Of a DNA stretch of 64,000 nt, positions 18,609-28,559 are shown in pieces; position 1 is the first letter of the stretch; each line of letters begins with the position of its first letter. The position numbers and the translations under genes were made by a program. The stretch lies in assembly GCF_018128285.1 (NCBI RefSeq), contig NZ_CP072380.1, positions 2,170,001 through 2,234,000 on the forward strand, written 5' to 3'. Origin of the DNA: Atopobium sp. oral taxon 416. GTDB lineage: Bacteria; Actinomycetota; Coriobacteriia; Coriobacteriales; Atopobiaceae. The notes under the pieces were generated by a model that did no database searches, was not told the origin of the DNA, and was given only the letters and a program-made list of their open reading frames with translations.

Positions 18609-20809
18609 GGCTCTTCGAAACTTCTGTTGGGTAGCATAGCCTCCCCGCATTGAGCGCGTCTTGTCCGAAAGGTAGGATTCTCACAGAGGGTGGCAACGCA
18701 ATGGGTAGGTTTGGGTGGGCGCGCACGCGAGCATGCTGGCACAGCTCTTTAAGTGGTCCCAGGGGGCTTAGCGACGAGTGGAGGGTCTTGTAACGTCTGG
18801 TTTAAGGAGCACGACGGCTCCCCCCGACGAGCTCCACGTCCGCGGCAGGGTCGTCGAGTGCCCGGCGTGCCAGCGCCACTGCAGTGTGTACGACACCCGC
18901 GAGAGGACCTTATGGCACCTCGACATCTGGCAGCACGATACGATCGTGCACTGCGCCGTCCCCAGGGCGGGCTGCCCCAAGGACGGCGTCCACACGTGCA
19001 GGATACCCTGAGAGGTGTACCCGAACTCCCACTTCACGGCGCTCTTTAAGGCCCAGGTGCTGCTCTAGGGAAACGATGATTAATTCGGCTCGATGAGGGG
19101 TGGAGCCGCACGCTGTATGCCGCCGGCTTAAAATGTCTCGAACCACACAGTGCCCATACCCACATAAATGCCTATCTGCCTGCGGATATGTTATAATTAC
19201 AGCAACGTATTCCAGCATATCCAAAAGGAAGATATGGGCAGACAGATGAGCTTTTAAGACCTTAAATCCTAAGGTCAAAGGAAGAAGATTCGGCGAGAGG
19301 CATTCCTGGAGCGGATGGATGCGATCGTGCCATGGGATAGCTGGATTGCACTGGTAGAACCCAGCTACCATTCTCAGGCGCGTGGCAGGCATGTGCGCGG
19401 TGCGGAGACGATGCTTAGGATGTATCTGTTGCAGGTCATGTTTGGGCTCTCAGACGAGGGAACCGAAGATGCTATCCTGGATTCCCGGTCCTGGCAGCGC
19501 TTCATGCACTTGGACCTCATGTCTGAGCAGGTGCCAGATGCAACGACACTTGCGAAATTCCGTCATAGCCTCGAGCGGCGGGGACTCGGTAAAGCTATGC
19601 TTCACGACCTGAATTCAGAGCTCGAGAAGGCAGGGATCATGATGCGGGGCGGCTCTATTGTGGACGCGACCTTCATCGAGGCTCCGAGCTCCACGAAGAA
19701 CCACGACCATGCGCGCGACCCTTAAAGCGCACCAGCCCAAGAAAGGGGGAGCCTGGCGTATCTGATACAAGGCGCATATCGGCGTGGATGCCGCAGGTGG
19801 CCTTGTGCATGGTGTGGAGACGAGCGCTGCGAATGTATCTGACATATCCCAGACATATGCACTCGTAAGGGAAGATGATAGGTTCTGCTATGCAGATTCC
19901 GGCTATACCGGTATAGCGAAGCGCCCTTAAGGTCACAGCAGACCCACACCTCTCATCTATGCGCTGGAGTATCGCAAGGAAACCTTCGACCATAAAGGGT
20001 CTTAACTGTGCACTCTTTTCCGAGAAGGGCATCGAGTCCAGGAAGGCATCCGTTCGCTCAAAGGTAGAGCATCCCTTCCTTATCGTGAAGCAGCGCTTCT
20101 GCCCCTTAAGGAAGCGCTACTAGGGGATAGAGAAGAACTCCTGTATGCTCAATGTCTCCTTCGCCCTTGCAAACCTTACCATGTGCATCTTTGCCGGCAG
20201 GCTGCACCTCCCGGCTCCCAGCTTCGCTTGATCCGTCTTGGAGCCTTATTGCGGTGCATGGGGCAGGACAGATGTAAGGATGGTGGCTCCTGCACGTGCT
20301 AGATGAGCATCCTTCCCTGCCTTTCCCGCATGCCGGCCCAGAAAAGTCGTGTGGTCGGTCCCCTCTGACACGTTATGGGGCATTAATCATCGTTTCCCTA
20401 GGCCCTCTGTGGCATGAGCGTAAGCGCGATAGCGCTACAGGTCCGTAAGTCCGACTTACGCGTCTGGGAGATCTTGGAACAGGGCCGTCTTTAAGGCCAA
20501 GGGTGCCGCCGACTACTCGGGTGTCAGCTGCGTGGGGATCGACGACACGCCCCACAGGCGCAACCAGACCTACATCAGCTCGATGGCAGACCTCGACGGT
20601 CAGAAGGGTCCTTGCCGTCACGCAGGGCAAGGACAAGGAGGCGCTCTGCAGGCTCTGCGACCAGCTTAAGGAGCACCTCGCTGTCCGCGGTGCCGTCGCC
20701 GAGCTCACCTGTGACATGGCTTAAGGCGTACTCTTTCGGCGTCGCCTTCGAGATGCCGCAGGCCGCCCAGAGCGTAGAGCGCTTCCACGCGATGCAGCTT
20801 TTCGCCAAG
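18609..20809 (+). mobile_element. ISL3-family element (copy 1), truncated and interrupted by IS5
   Basis: The left inverted repeat GGCTCTTCG begins at 18609, as in copy 2 at 47338-48745. The transposase zinc finger is visible (VVECPACQRHCSVYDTRER, then RTLWHLDIWQ) near 18850-18930. The gene is interrupted at 19065 by an IS5 element and resumes after 20401: SVSAIALQVRKSDLRVWEIL, then the DDE start CVGIDDTPHRR and a dispersed LTCDMA, up to VERFHAMQLFAK. There the IS3 copy at 20810 cuts it off, and the rest of the ISL3 C-terminus is missing. Frameshifts occur in both halves. Confidence 0.75.
19069..20397 (+). mobile_element. IS5-family insertion sequence inside the ISL3 copy, inactivated
   Basis: Terminal inverted repeats GGAAACGATGATTAAT (from 19069) and its complement (ending 20397) bound a 1329-bp element. 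It is flanked by the duplicated target CTAG (19065-19068 and 20398-20401), matching the YTAR rule of IS5. The transposase gene begins at 19315: DAIVPWDSWIALVEPSY, a TMLRMYLLQ stretch, QVPDATTLAKFRHSLERRGL, then GSIVDATFIEAPSSTKN with the first catalytic Asp. It then stops at 19723-19725, and later pieces are out of frame. A broken end of a second copy is at 47131-47337. Confidence 0.82.
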
Positions 20810-22217
20810 TGAGCTGTAATCTTTTGGTGGACAGTAGGATTCAGGGACTAGCAACAGATATGCTCTGTCCAGATACCCACCTACCAACACCAGCAGATTG
20901 AAGAGATGAGATGTCGCTAAGCGCAAGCGAGATAGAGAAGGCAAAGTCCCGCACGAAGCCGGAAACACCCAAACACTACACTGAGGAAGTATTGCCTTGA
21001 GGCTATCGACTACTACAGCAAGGCACGTAAGGCCAACCCGAAGAAGAGCATCAAAGGATGCGCCGCGAAGCTTGGAATCAACGACAAGACCTTAAACGAC
21101 TGGATCATCAAGCACTCAAAGACCAAAAGGGTGACCCAGGAAAGGATCGAGGAGCACAAGCAGCTCGACGCAGTGAACAGACGCATACACGAGCTCGAGA
21201 GCGAGAATAAGTTCCTAAAAAAGAGGCAGCCTTCTTCGCCGGAAGCCTCTGGCTAAGGACAGGTTTTAGCTCATGCTGGAGAAGAGGGCAACCTACAGCG
21301 TCTCGATGATGGAGCGCGTACTGGAGGTGAGCAGGGCTCACTTCTACAGATGGCTCAAGGCCAAAGGCGGTGAGGACCCGTGGGGTCCTATCAAGGAAGC
21401 CATCATCTAGATATGGGAGGAAAGCGACAGGCGCTTTAGCTTTTGCAAGGTATGGACCAAGCTCACAGGAGATCCAAAGTTACGCAAAATTTACAGGCAC
21501 GACCCGCTACCGCGTGCGCAGGTGCATGGCTAAGCTTGGGCATCTGCGGCATCTGATCCAATGCATCGAAGAAGACGACGGTGCCCGCACCTGATACCCC
21601 CGAGCGCCCCGCCCTCACCCGGCGCGGCTTCTCGTGTCTTGTGCCGACAGCCAAGCTCGTGGGAGACACAACCTATCGCAGGACCACGGCAGGCTTTATA
21701 TATCTCGCCGTCGCACACGATCTGTGCACACACATGGTGGTGGGCTGAAGCATACAGGACAACATGAGGGCAGGGCTTGTCGTCTTTGCCCTGAAGATGG
21801 CATATTCGCGCGGATACGTGGCCGGAGGGGCCATATTCTAAGCAGCCCAGGCAGCCAGTACATAAGCTCAAAGCTAGCCGCCTGCTCAGCCGCGCACGAC
21901 GTGAGGCTCTCCGTGGGGAGAACCGGAAGCTGCCACGACAATACGGTCGCCGAATCGCTTTTCGCCACGCTCAAGAACGAGTGGTACTACCATAAGCGCC
22001 TCTTAGACGCATCCACGACCAAGCACAAGGCACACGAGTTTAATCGAGTCGTACTACAACCGCTTCCGCCCGCATAAGTCCATAGGAGATCGCGTACCGG
22101 CAGAGGTGATGCAGGAGTTCTTCGAGCGCCTCGAGAGAGGCCTTGCGTCCCGATCCAAAGGCGATGCAGACCGCATAGAATCTGAGATTTCTCTGTCCAT
22201 TATATTGACAGGGCTCA
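20810..22217 (+). mobile_element. IS3-family element, copy A (inactivated)
   Basis: The ends TGAGCTGTAATC (from 20810) and GACAGGGCTCA (to 22217) form imperfect inverted repeats, each starting TGAGC. The element is 1408 bp. OrfA pieces include KANPKKSIKGCAAKLGI and NDKTLNDWIIKHSK. OrfB has SVSMMERVLEVSRAHFYRWL and later SVGRTGSCHDNTVAESLFAT around the catalytic Glu. Stops occur near 21254 and 21408. A one-base insertion (GAGTTTAATCG near 22040) destroys the C-terminus. Copies B (33622) and C (45209) are the same element. There is no 3-bp target duplication at this site. Confidence 0.82.
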
Positions 22218-22224
22218 ATACATC

Positions 22225-23050
22225 CCCGTCCGCTCTGTCGTACTCCCTTTAGACGAGCCCGCAAAACGAAGAGAGGCCGGCAAGCTTTGCCGCTCCAGCC
22301 ATCCGCCCTTATCTTCGATGTATGGCAGAGCTGGTCATGCCCCACCTGGCGCCAGCAATCTTTCGAGCACCCCTTCTGCGCAGCGCAGGGGGCAGGAGCT
22401 CTGCCTGCCGCTGTAAGCATCGGCTGCTGCTTTGTGCCGCGCCCGCTTTTGCCTGCTGCCTTGGCGCCGATATAGAAGTCGTCCACCTCGTGTGTGTCAG
22501 CTGCAAGGACGCTGAACGCACTGCGATCTGACCCAGGCGAGTATATCCTTAAAAGGACCCGCCCTGCCGTCTTTAAGCTGCAGCCTATCTGCCTTCTGCA
22601 GGGCGCAGGCACTGATCCTTGCCTTCTGGGCGGACATGAGCCATATCGCCCACGAACCACTTCCTGAGCTCGAGGTGGGTCCCCTCCATCAATAGTTTCT
22701 GCGCTCACGCTCACCTGGTGCGAGCACTTCGTGCACTGCCACTTGTGTGCGCGGCCTCAGACCTTCGAGCAGGACGTATTGGCGCACACCGGGCAGACAA
22801 AGCCGCCGGAGACCTTCTCCTCGAGCAGCCTCCCCTCGCACGACTCCTCGTCTGAGAACCTCTCCAAAAGGCCCATCAATGTCTCTTTGCTCTCGCATTC
22901 GCGCCTACTCAGAGCGCCTGCATGCCCCTTTACCATCTCTTTCTTTGCCCTCTCGGATGCATCAACCTTGTATCCTCATTGTACGGTTTGGAGGCGACAG
23001 GAACTCCTGCGGTTATGCTGGAGGTCCTCAGTCATTTCAGCCAATTTGGG
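22225..23050 (-). pseudogene. IS1595-family transposase remnant
   Basis: On the minus strand a zinc ribbon reads CPVCANTSC, then WQCTKCSHQVSVSAETI near 22700-22800. The following frames contain DDFYIGAKAAGKSGRGTKQQ, the ISXO2-type catalytic region (family consensus V-D-E-T-Y-x-G-G-K). Several frame changes separate the pieces, and the 3' end is overwritten by IS3 copy A. The right edge near 23018-23050 carries a short sequence (TATGCTGGAGGT) that recurs near 46797, possibly an element end. Confidence 0.6.
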
Positions 23051-23064
23051 ATTAAGGAGTCCAT

Positions 23065-24842
23065 ATGGCTATGCAACTTTCTCGTCGCTCATTCTTAGGG
23101 CTGTCCGGTAGCAGCGCCGCACTTTTGGCAGGCTTAGGTCTTACCGGCTGCGGCCCGAGCGACAATTCTAAAGGCTCTTCCAGCTCTGACAACAACTCTG
23201 AGCCTCCTCAGGGATCTCCGGCCTCGACACCGCTTGATCAGCTGCCACTTCCTGAAAAGGGTCAGGTCTACGATAACCCGCAGGACTATGACAACGTGCA
23301 GGACGGTGGAATCGTCACCCTTCCAGCAGGCGAAGTTGGGCCGAACTGGAACTATCTCTCCGTTGAGGGAAATACGCTTGAGATGCACAACTACTGGCTG
23401 CTCTATATGCCTGAAGCGATCAAGTCTGATGCAACGCTCACGAGCTTCACGCCGGATCCTGACCTTATCTCTAACCTGAGTTCCTCCACGGACTCTGGCA
23501 AGCTCGTTGTTACCGTTGATATCAACGACAAAGCACAGTTCAACGACGGTACCCCGATCGACTACCGCGCGCTTCAGCCCGTTTGGACCGTTATGAACGG
23601 CCAGAGTGATGCTTACACCCCGTCCGCAACCGATGGCTACGACAAGATCGAGTCCGTTGAGCAGGGAGACAATCCCAAGCAGGCAGTCATTACCTTCTCC
23701 GAACCGGTGTTCCCGTATGAGCCGATCGTGACCCAGTTCCTACACCCTGATGCAGTTGATCCTGACACCTATCAGACCGGCTGGAACACAATCCGCACGC
23801 GGAGTGGGGCTATGGCCCGTACACGATCCAGGATTGCTTCACGAGCCAAGTCACCTTTGTTCCGAACCCCAACTGGTGGGGCCGGAAGCCGAAGCTGAAT
23901 CCCATCATCTATAAGCAGATGGAATCCCAGGTGCTCTTCAACGCCTTTAAGAACGGTGAAGTTGATGCTACCGGTGAGTCACAGGCAGGCTCTCAGGAGA
24001 TACTCTCCAATTTCTCCGATATGAGTGACGTGACGATCCGCCGTGCAAACAGCCTATCTATCTCCAACATCGAGATCAACATGACCCGTCCGGTTGTTAA
24101 CGATATCGCTGTCCGTAAGGCGCTCTATCAGTGTATCGATTCGGCTACCGTTCGCAACGTTATTTGGCAGGGCGTCAACTGGGACGAGGAGACCCCGGGT
24201 TCGCTGCTGTCACCAGCTTGGGCAGATGGCTATGAGGACAACAGACCTGACGACGTCAAGAACCTGAACTCCGCCGATGACCGTATTGCTGCAGCAAAGC
24301 AGACGCTCGAGGATGCCGGCTATATGCAGAACGACGACGGCATCTACGAGAAGGATGGCCAGCCGGTCACCTTCGGCTTCACGACATTTGGTGACTCCAA
24401 CACCGTGAAGAACCGCTCCGCAGCTATCCAGAAGATGGCTAAGGATGCCGGCATGGATATCGAGATCGATTCCAAGCCTCCCTCTGAGTTCTCAAAGACC
24501 CTGACCAGCGGGGATTGGGATATCGTTCTGTTCGGCTGGGTCGCTTCCAACACCTATCTGTGGAATGCGCCTCAGATCTACGGCAGCACCTCTGCGTCCA
24601 ACTTCACCCATGCGGGCTCTGAAGAGCTGGATGAAGAGCTTTCCAAAATCATCACGATTGAAGACCATGCAGAGCAGTGCAAGGCACTGAACGAGGTAGA
24701 GAAGAAGTGCCAGCAGTCCTATGCCTTCATTCCTATCTTCTCCGGCCCAGATGTTGTCGTGACCAAGGCTAACCTGGCCAACTACGGCCCAGCACTGTTT
24801 CAATCACTCGAGCCTACCGCGATCGGTTGGCAAAACAGCTAG
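23065..24842 (+). pseudogene. Oligopeptide-binding lipoprotein gene with one frameshift (second oppA copy)
   Basis: This gene parallels the intact oppA at 48918-50693 over its whole length. It starts with a Tat-like signal (SRRSFLGLSGSSAALLAG) and a lipobox LTGC, then has the SBP_bac_5 fold. At about 23788 one base is missing in the codons for Asn-Asn-Asn-Pro-His, so the frame is lost and a stop follows at 23896-23898. The other frame carries the rest, to QNS at 24842. With one extra base the protein would be about 592 residues. A sequencing error cannot be excluded. No permease or ATPase genes accompany it. Confidence 0.85.
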
Positions 24843-24861
24843 GCTGTTTTCAAAATGGGTG

Positions 24862-24891
24862 TTGAACATACAGGCTTGCGCGTGGTACTAT
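24862..24891 (+). promoter_or_regulatory. Sigma-70-type promoter of tRNA-Leu
   Basis: A -35 TTGAAC (24862-24867) and a -10 TACTAT (24886-24891) are 18 bases apart, 18 bases before the tRNA. Confidence 0.6.
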
Positions 24892-24909
24892 TACCTCTGC
24901 GTGTTATGA

Positions 24910-25000
24910 GTCGGAGTGGCGGAATTGGCAGACGCGCTAGCTTGAGGTGCTAGTGACTAACTAAACGGTCATGCGGGTTCAAGTCCCGCCTCCGACACCA
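24910..25000 (+). tRNA. tRNA-Leu (GAG)
   Basis: This is a long-variable-arm tRNA of 91 bases including CCA. The acceptor GTCGGAG pairs with CTCCGAC. The anticodon stem CTAGC/GCTAG holds loop TTGAGGT, so the anticodon is GAG. The T-loop GGTTCAAGTCC is standard. A terminator follows at 25010. Confidence 0.95.
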
Positions 25001-25009
25001 GAACGTGAG

Positions 25010-25035
25010 GGGGAGCTCTTCGGGGCTCCCTTTTT
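25010..25035 (+). terminator. Intrinsic terminator after tRNA-Leu
   Basis: GGGAGC pairs with GCTCCC around a TCTTCGGG loop, followed by five T residues. It separates the tRNA from the phosphatase gene. Confidence 0.8.
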
Positions 25036-25096
25036 CATACCGCTATACTTAACGGCAGAGCTTATATCTTTTGATGAAAGCAATGAGGGGTGTGGG

Positions 25097-27400
25097 ATGG
25101 CAAAGAAGGCTATTGGGCCCAGTATCGACCGGTTAGGGAGAACTTTGATTCCGGCGACATTCGGATCGGTGCTGGCGCTCACGAGTGACGCGGTGATAGC
25201 CTTCGATGAACGGGGATGTATCATCCTGTTCAATGAAGAGGCGGAGCACCTCTTTCATCATCCCGCCTCAGGCCTCTTTGGCCAGCCAATCACCACAATC
25301 TTCTCGACAGGCGCCTCACGCGGCTGGCTGAATATTCCCGATAAGGATGGGGATAGGAGCCAGTTGGCGCTCCCGTTTCCGCTGGATGGGTCCACGACGC
25401 TTGTCAGTTGTCAGGACACCAACAGAAAGACGTGTGAGCTGTGGGTCCGCTGTGAGAAGACGAATGCGGTGAGCGACACCTACGTGTGTGTGGCACATCG
25501 GGCGGATCCTCAGGCGAACGTAGAGCACGAACAGGAACGTTCGGTACAGGAACTGCAGCGGGCTAACCGGCGCCTCTCAGGGACGCTGAGAATCGTGCTC
25601 GATACCCTTGACTGCGATGATTTAGGTGAGCTGATCGGGGGAGTGCTTGAGGAGATCGCGGATACGATGGAGGCGGCAGGCTCTGTCATCTATATCGCAG
25701 AGCCTGATGGCCTTCACCTTCGTGGCAGAACGGCGTCACTGAAGAACGCTTTCGTGCCGCAGTTTCTCTCGACAAAGCGTGGATTAGCTCAGGTGTTGCT
25801 CCGCTCGATCCAGGCTCTGCGCCTAAGGGTCCTTCCTCCGGATACCGAAAGCCTGCGTGCCGGCAAGCATGCTAAACGCGCCTTGCTCAATGAGGAGACC
25901 CACGAGGTCTATCAGATGGAGCGTAACCTGCTTCCACCCTTTACCTCCCTGATTGGGGTTCCCATTTGGTTTGGCGGCTATGTCGTCGGCATCATCGAAG
26001 TCGGATGGGAGAATCTCTATCCCACGACCAAACAAGATGCGCAGATGCTTGAGGCCGTCGGTAACTATCTCTCGGTGCAGCTGATGGGCGCCTTTACGCA
26101 GATGAGGACCGAACATGTGCGGTGGCTTGAAACGGCGGAAAATGAGCTGAGGGAAAAGCTCTATGCCACAGGCGAACCGACCGACGACGATGTGAAGGCC
26201 TTCCTCTCAGGTGTCGCAGCGGCGCTCAGAGGTCTGTACGCTGAGGTCGAGGTCAACGAGTACGGTCCTACTGTTATCGCCCATCTTCCTCATATGGGGA
26301 TGCGTGCGATCCCGGTGAATCTTGAAAAGATTGCCCAGCGGCACAACAATGGGGAAATTTCGGTCGTCGCAATCAGCTATGGCTCTAACTTAAACCAGTG
26401 GCTCACCGATATCGGGGAATTCTCCTTAGGCGTCTTGGCGGATGCCGGGAAGATCAGTGAGAAGCCGATGACATTCATGATCCTGCGCCCGCAGGATGCA
26501 GAGCCGCTGGATTCCGACGAGATCGGCTTTGTCCATCGCTGCACCGAGGATCTGGTCGAGATTATGACCGGCACCGCCAAACGGATGCAGGACAAACATA
26601 TCTTACAGGCTCTGCAGCTCGGGATGAAAAACGAACTACAACATGTGGATGGGTTGTCTGCCGACGGGATTTATTCCTCTGCCACGAAGGATGCCTTCGT
26701 CGGGGGAGACTTCTACGATCTGATCCGCCTGCCTGGCCGTAAAGCTGCCGTCATTATGGGCGATGTGTCCGGCAAAGGCGTGGAGGCTGCCTCAGTTTCT
26801 GCGGCGGTGAAGACGGCGCTCGGGGCGTATGCCTGGGAAGGCCTGTCTCCGGCGCGGATGGTGCGGTCACTCAATGATTTCCTGCTCGGTTTCAGCCGTA
26901 TCGAGACCTTTGCGACCCTCTTTATCGGCCTTATCGATCTAGACCATGCAAAGCTGACCTACTGCAATGCCGGGCATCCACCTGCGATCTTCTATCGGGC
27001 TTCCACCAAAGAGCTGGAGATGCTCAATGTGCAGTCCGGCGTAGTCGGCGCCTTTGAGGATATGGATTACCGCAACGGCCATGTCCACATCGGCAAGGAC
27101 GATTTCCTGCTGCTGTACACCGACGGGACCACCGAGGCGCGCGATCCCCAGGGGAACTTCTTTGGGGAGGACGGCCTGAGGGATGCGGTGATGGCGCAGG
27201 TACCGCTTGGCTTTGATGGCATCCTCCACCGGTTGCTCGAAGGGCTCGATACCTTTACCGATCGCAACCTCGACGACGACGTGGCAATGGTGGCGGTGCG
27301 CTTTGACGATCCTAAGGAACAGAGTGGACTGACAGACAAAAAGTCAGACACTACCTCCCGCAAAGGGAAACGGTCGAAAAAGAGCGGTGCTACGCAATAG
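25097..27400 (+). CDS. PAS-GAF-PP2C (RsbU/SpoIIE-type) serine phosphatase
   Basis: This 767-residue soluble protein has a PAS-like sensor near residues 20-110 (DAVIAFDERGCIILFNEEAE). A linker helix follows, then a GAF-like domain around 150-350. A PP2C SpoIIE domain lies at about 560-735, with metal-binding Asp residues in GGDFYDL and GDVSGKGVEA, then YCNAGHPP and LDDDVAMVAV. Such enzymes dephosphorylate STAS anti-sigma antagonists. The ATG at 25097 with GAGGGG upstream was chosen; an earlier frame start lies inside tRNA-Leu. The tail is Lys/Ser-rich. The STAS-kinase gene 100 bases downstream is its likely partner. Confidence 0.88.
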   Translation: MAKKAIGPSIDRLGRTLIPATFGSVLALTSDAVIAFDERGCIILFNEEAEHLFHHPASGLFGQPITTIFSTGASRGWLNIPDKDGDRSQLALPFPLDGSTTLVSCQDTNRKTCELWVRCEKTNAVSDTYVCVAHRADPQANVEHEQERSVQELQRANRRLSGTLRIVLDTLDCDDLGELIGGVLEEIADTMEAAGSVIYIAEPDGLHLRGRTASLKNAFVPQFLSTKRGLAQVLLRSIQALRLRVLPPDTESLRAGKHAKRALLNEETHEVYQMERNLLPPFTSLIGVPIWFGGYVVGIIEVGWENLYPTTKQDAQMLEAVGNYLSVQLMGAFTQMRTEHVRWLETAENELREKLYATGEPTDDDVKAFLSGVAAALRGLYAEVEVNEYGPTVIAHLPHMGMRAIPVNLEKIAQRHNNGEISVVAISYGSNLNQWLTDIGEFSLGVLADAGKISEKPMTFMILRPQDAEPLDSDEIGFVHRCTEDLVEIMTGTAKRMQDKHILQALQLGMKNELQHVDGLSADGIYSSATKDAFVGGDFYDLIRLPGRKAAVIMGDVSGKGVEAASVSAAVKTALGAYAWEGLSPARMVRSLNDFLLGFSRIETFATLFIGLIDLDHAKLTYCNAGHPPAIFYRASTKELEMLNVQSGVVGAFEDMDYRNGHVHIGKDDFLLLYTDGTTEARDPQGNFFGEDGLRDAVMAQVPLGFDGILHRLLEGLDTFTDRNLDDDVAMVAVRFDDPKEQSGLTDKKSDTTSRKGKRSKKSGATQ

Positions 27401-27498
27401 GCGACACTGGATTGAAGTTCTACCGTTTAATAGACAGAATGTAACGTTTTTGAGCGTTGCCAAGTTACAAGTTCTCGCAGGTGGGAACAAGTAATTAT

Positions 27499-28239
27499 AT
27501 GCAACGTTCATGTGATATAGCAGTGATTCCGGTTGAGGGGGACCTGGACGTAACGTCCGTCCCACGCCTGTACGCCTCGATTTCGTATCTGATCGATACG
27601 GGGTGCCGGCGCATCATCCTGAATTTAGGTAAGGCACAATTTATTGATTCAGCAGGCATGGCACTGATTCTATGCTCTATTAGAGCCATGAGGAAAACAG
27701 GAGGGCTGCTCTCCCTCACGAATGTGGGGGATCAGGCTTACCGTACTCTGTGTCGCATTAAGGCGGTTGATTTCGCTCCAGTATCGCGTGCAGGGGTGTC
27801 CAAACAAGTCCCTGTACTTGATCCTCGTACCGAACCCATCTGGTGGCATGTCCTGCGCTGTGACTCATGCTCGATGTCCGTATCCCGGCACAGAGTCAAA
27901 GACCTCTTGGTGCAGACACCGCTTACCTCAGATGAGACGTTTGACATGACGCTGGCGTGTGGCGAAGCCTTAGGTAATGCCTTTGACCACGCTAAATCGA
28001 GACTGACGCTTGTAACCGTATGCTATTACCCGGATCGGGTGATCGTGCAGGTGAGCGACAATGGCTGTGGCTACCAACTGAGGGCCAATGAGAAGCCGAA
28101 GACGTCCACCGATATGAAGCTGGAACGGGGACGCGGCATCAAGCTGATGCGGATGCTGGCCGATGAGGTGTCGATATCCATGAAATCAGGGGGCAAGGGC
28201 ACCGCAGTAAGTCTCACTAAGATGATCGATAATAAATAG
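27499..28239 (+). CDS. STAS domain fused to HATPase (anti-sigma antagonist plus RsbW-like kinase)
   Basis: This is a 246-residue two-domain protein. Residues 1-100 form a STAS domain with the phosphorylatable Ser51 in FIDSAGMAL. Residues 115-246 form a GHKL ATPase with the N box EALGNAFDHA (Glu156, Asn160), DNGCGYQ, and a G2-type GRGIKLM. In classic partner switching, RsbV (STAS) and RsbW (kinase) are separate proteins; here both are in one chain. ATG 27499 was preferred over TTG 27457; GTG 27481 is also possible. The PP2C phosphatase lies upstream. No sigma factor is nearby, so the downstream target is unknown. Confidence 0.87.
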   Translation: MQRSCDIAVIPVEGDLDVTSVPRLYASISYLIDTGCRRIILNLGKAQFIDSAGMALILCSIRAMRKTGGLLSLTNVGDQAYRTLCRIKAVDFAPVSRAGVSKQVPVLDPRTEPIWWHVLRCDSCSMSVSRHRVKDLLVQTPLTSDETFDMTLACGEALGNAFDHAKSRLTLVTVCYYPDRVIVQVSDNGCGYQLRANEKPKTSTDMKLERGRGIKLMRMLADEVSISMKSGGKGTAVSLTKMIDNK

Positions 28240-28246
28240 TAAGCAA

Positions 28247-28277
28247 AAAGGTGAACTGCTTTGAGCAGTTCACCTTT
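28247..28277. terminator. Strong hairpin between convergent genes, probable bidirectional terminator
   Basis: A perfect 14-bp stem (AAAGGTGAACTGCT and its complement) encloses a 3-base TTG loop. It lies between the STAS-kinase gene and the convergent tRNA-Gly/tRNA-Cys pair. Short T or A tracts flank both sides. Confidence 0.75.
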
Positions 28278-28285
28278 GACATTTC

Positions 28286-28359
28286 TGGAGGCGAGACCCG
28301 GATTCGAACCGGGGATAGGGGCTTTGCAGGCCCATGCCTTACCACTTGGCCATCTCGCC
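28286..28359 (-). tRNA. tRNA-Cys (GCA)
   Basis: This tRNA is 74 bases with CCA on the minus strand. The acceptor GGCGAGA pairs with TCTCGCC. The anticodon loop CCTGCAAAG gives GCA. It follows tRNA-Gly by about 41 bases and shares its promoter. Confidence 0.95.
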
Positions 28360-28400
28360 GAGTATAAGAAGCTACCTGATAGGATAGCTGGGAAAATTAC

Positions 28401-28476
28401 TGGAGCGGGCTACGGGGTTCGAACCCGCGACCTCAACCTTGGCAAGGTTGCGCGCTACCAACTGCGCCAAGCCCGC
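28401..28476 (-). tRNA. tRNA-Gly (GCC)
   Basis: The mature sequence matches the plus-strand copy at 18492-18567, with the same GCC anticodon and encoded CCA. It is transcribed with tRNA-Cys from the promoter at 28489-28517. Confidence 0.96.
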
Positions 28477-28488
28477 AAGTGATTGTTA

Positions 28489-28517
28489 AGAATAACCTAA
28501 ATCCCACATTTCCGCAA
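28489..28517 (-). promoter_or_regulatory. Sigma-70-type promoter of tRNA-Gly/tRNA-Cys
   Basis: On the minus strand a -35 TTGCGG and a -10 TATTCT are separated by 17 bases, about 13 bases upstream of tRNA-Gly. The layout is the same as at the plus-strand tRNA-Gly. Confidence 0.6.
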
Positions 28518-28559
28518 GCCACATTTATCATTTTTGGTGAAAGGATGGGGTCATATTGC

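Noticed and set aside
24971-25096. An upstream start for the PP2C phosphatase
   Set aside because: It lies within the tRNA-Leu gene and its terminator, so it cannot be a translated part of the gene.
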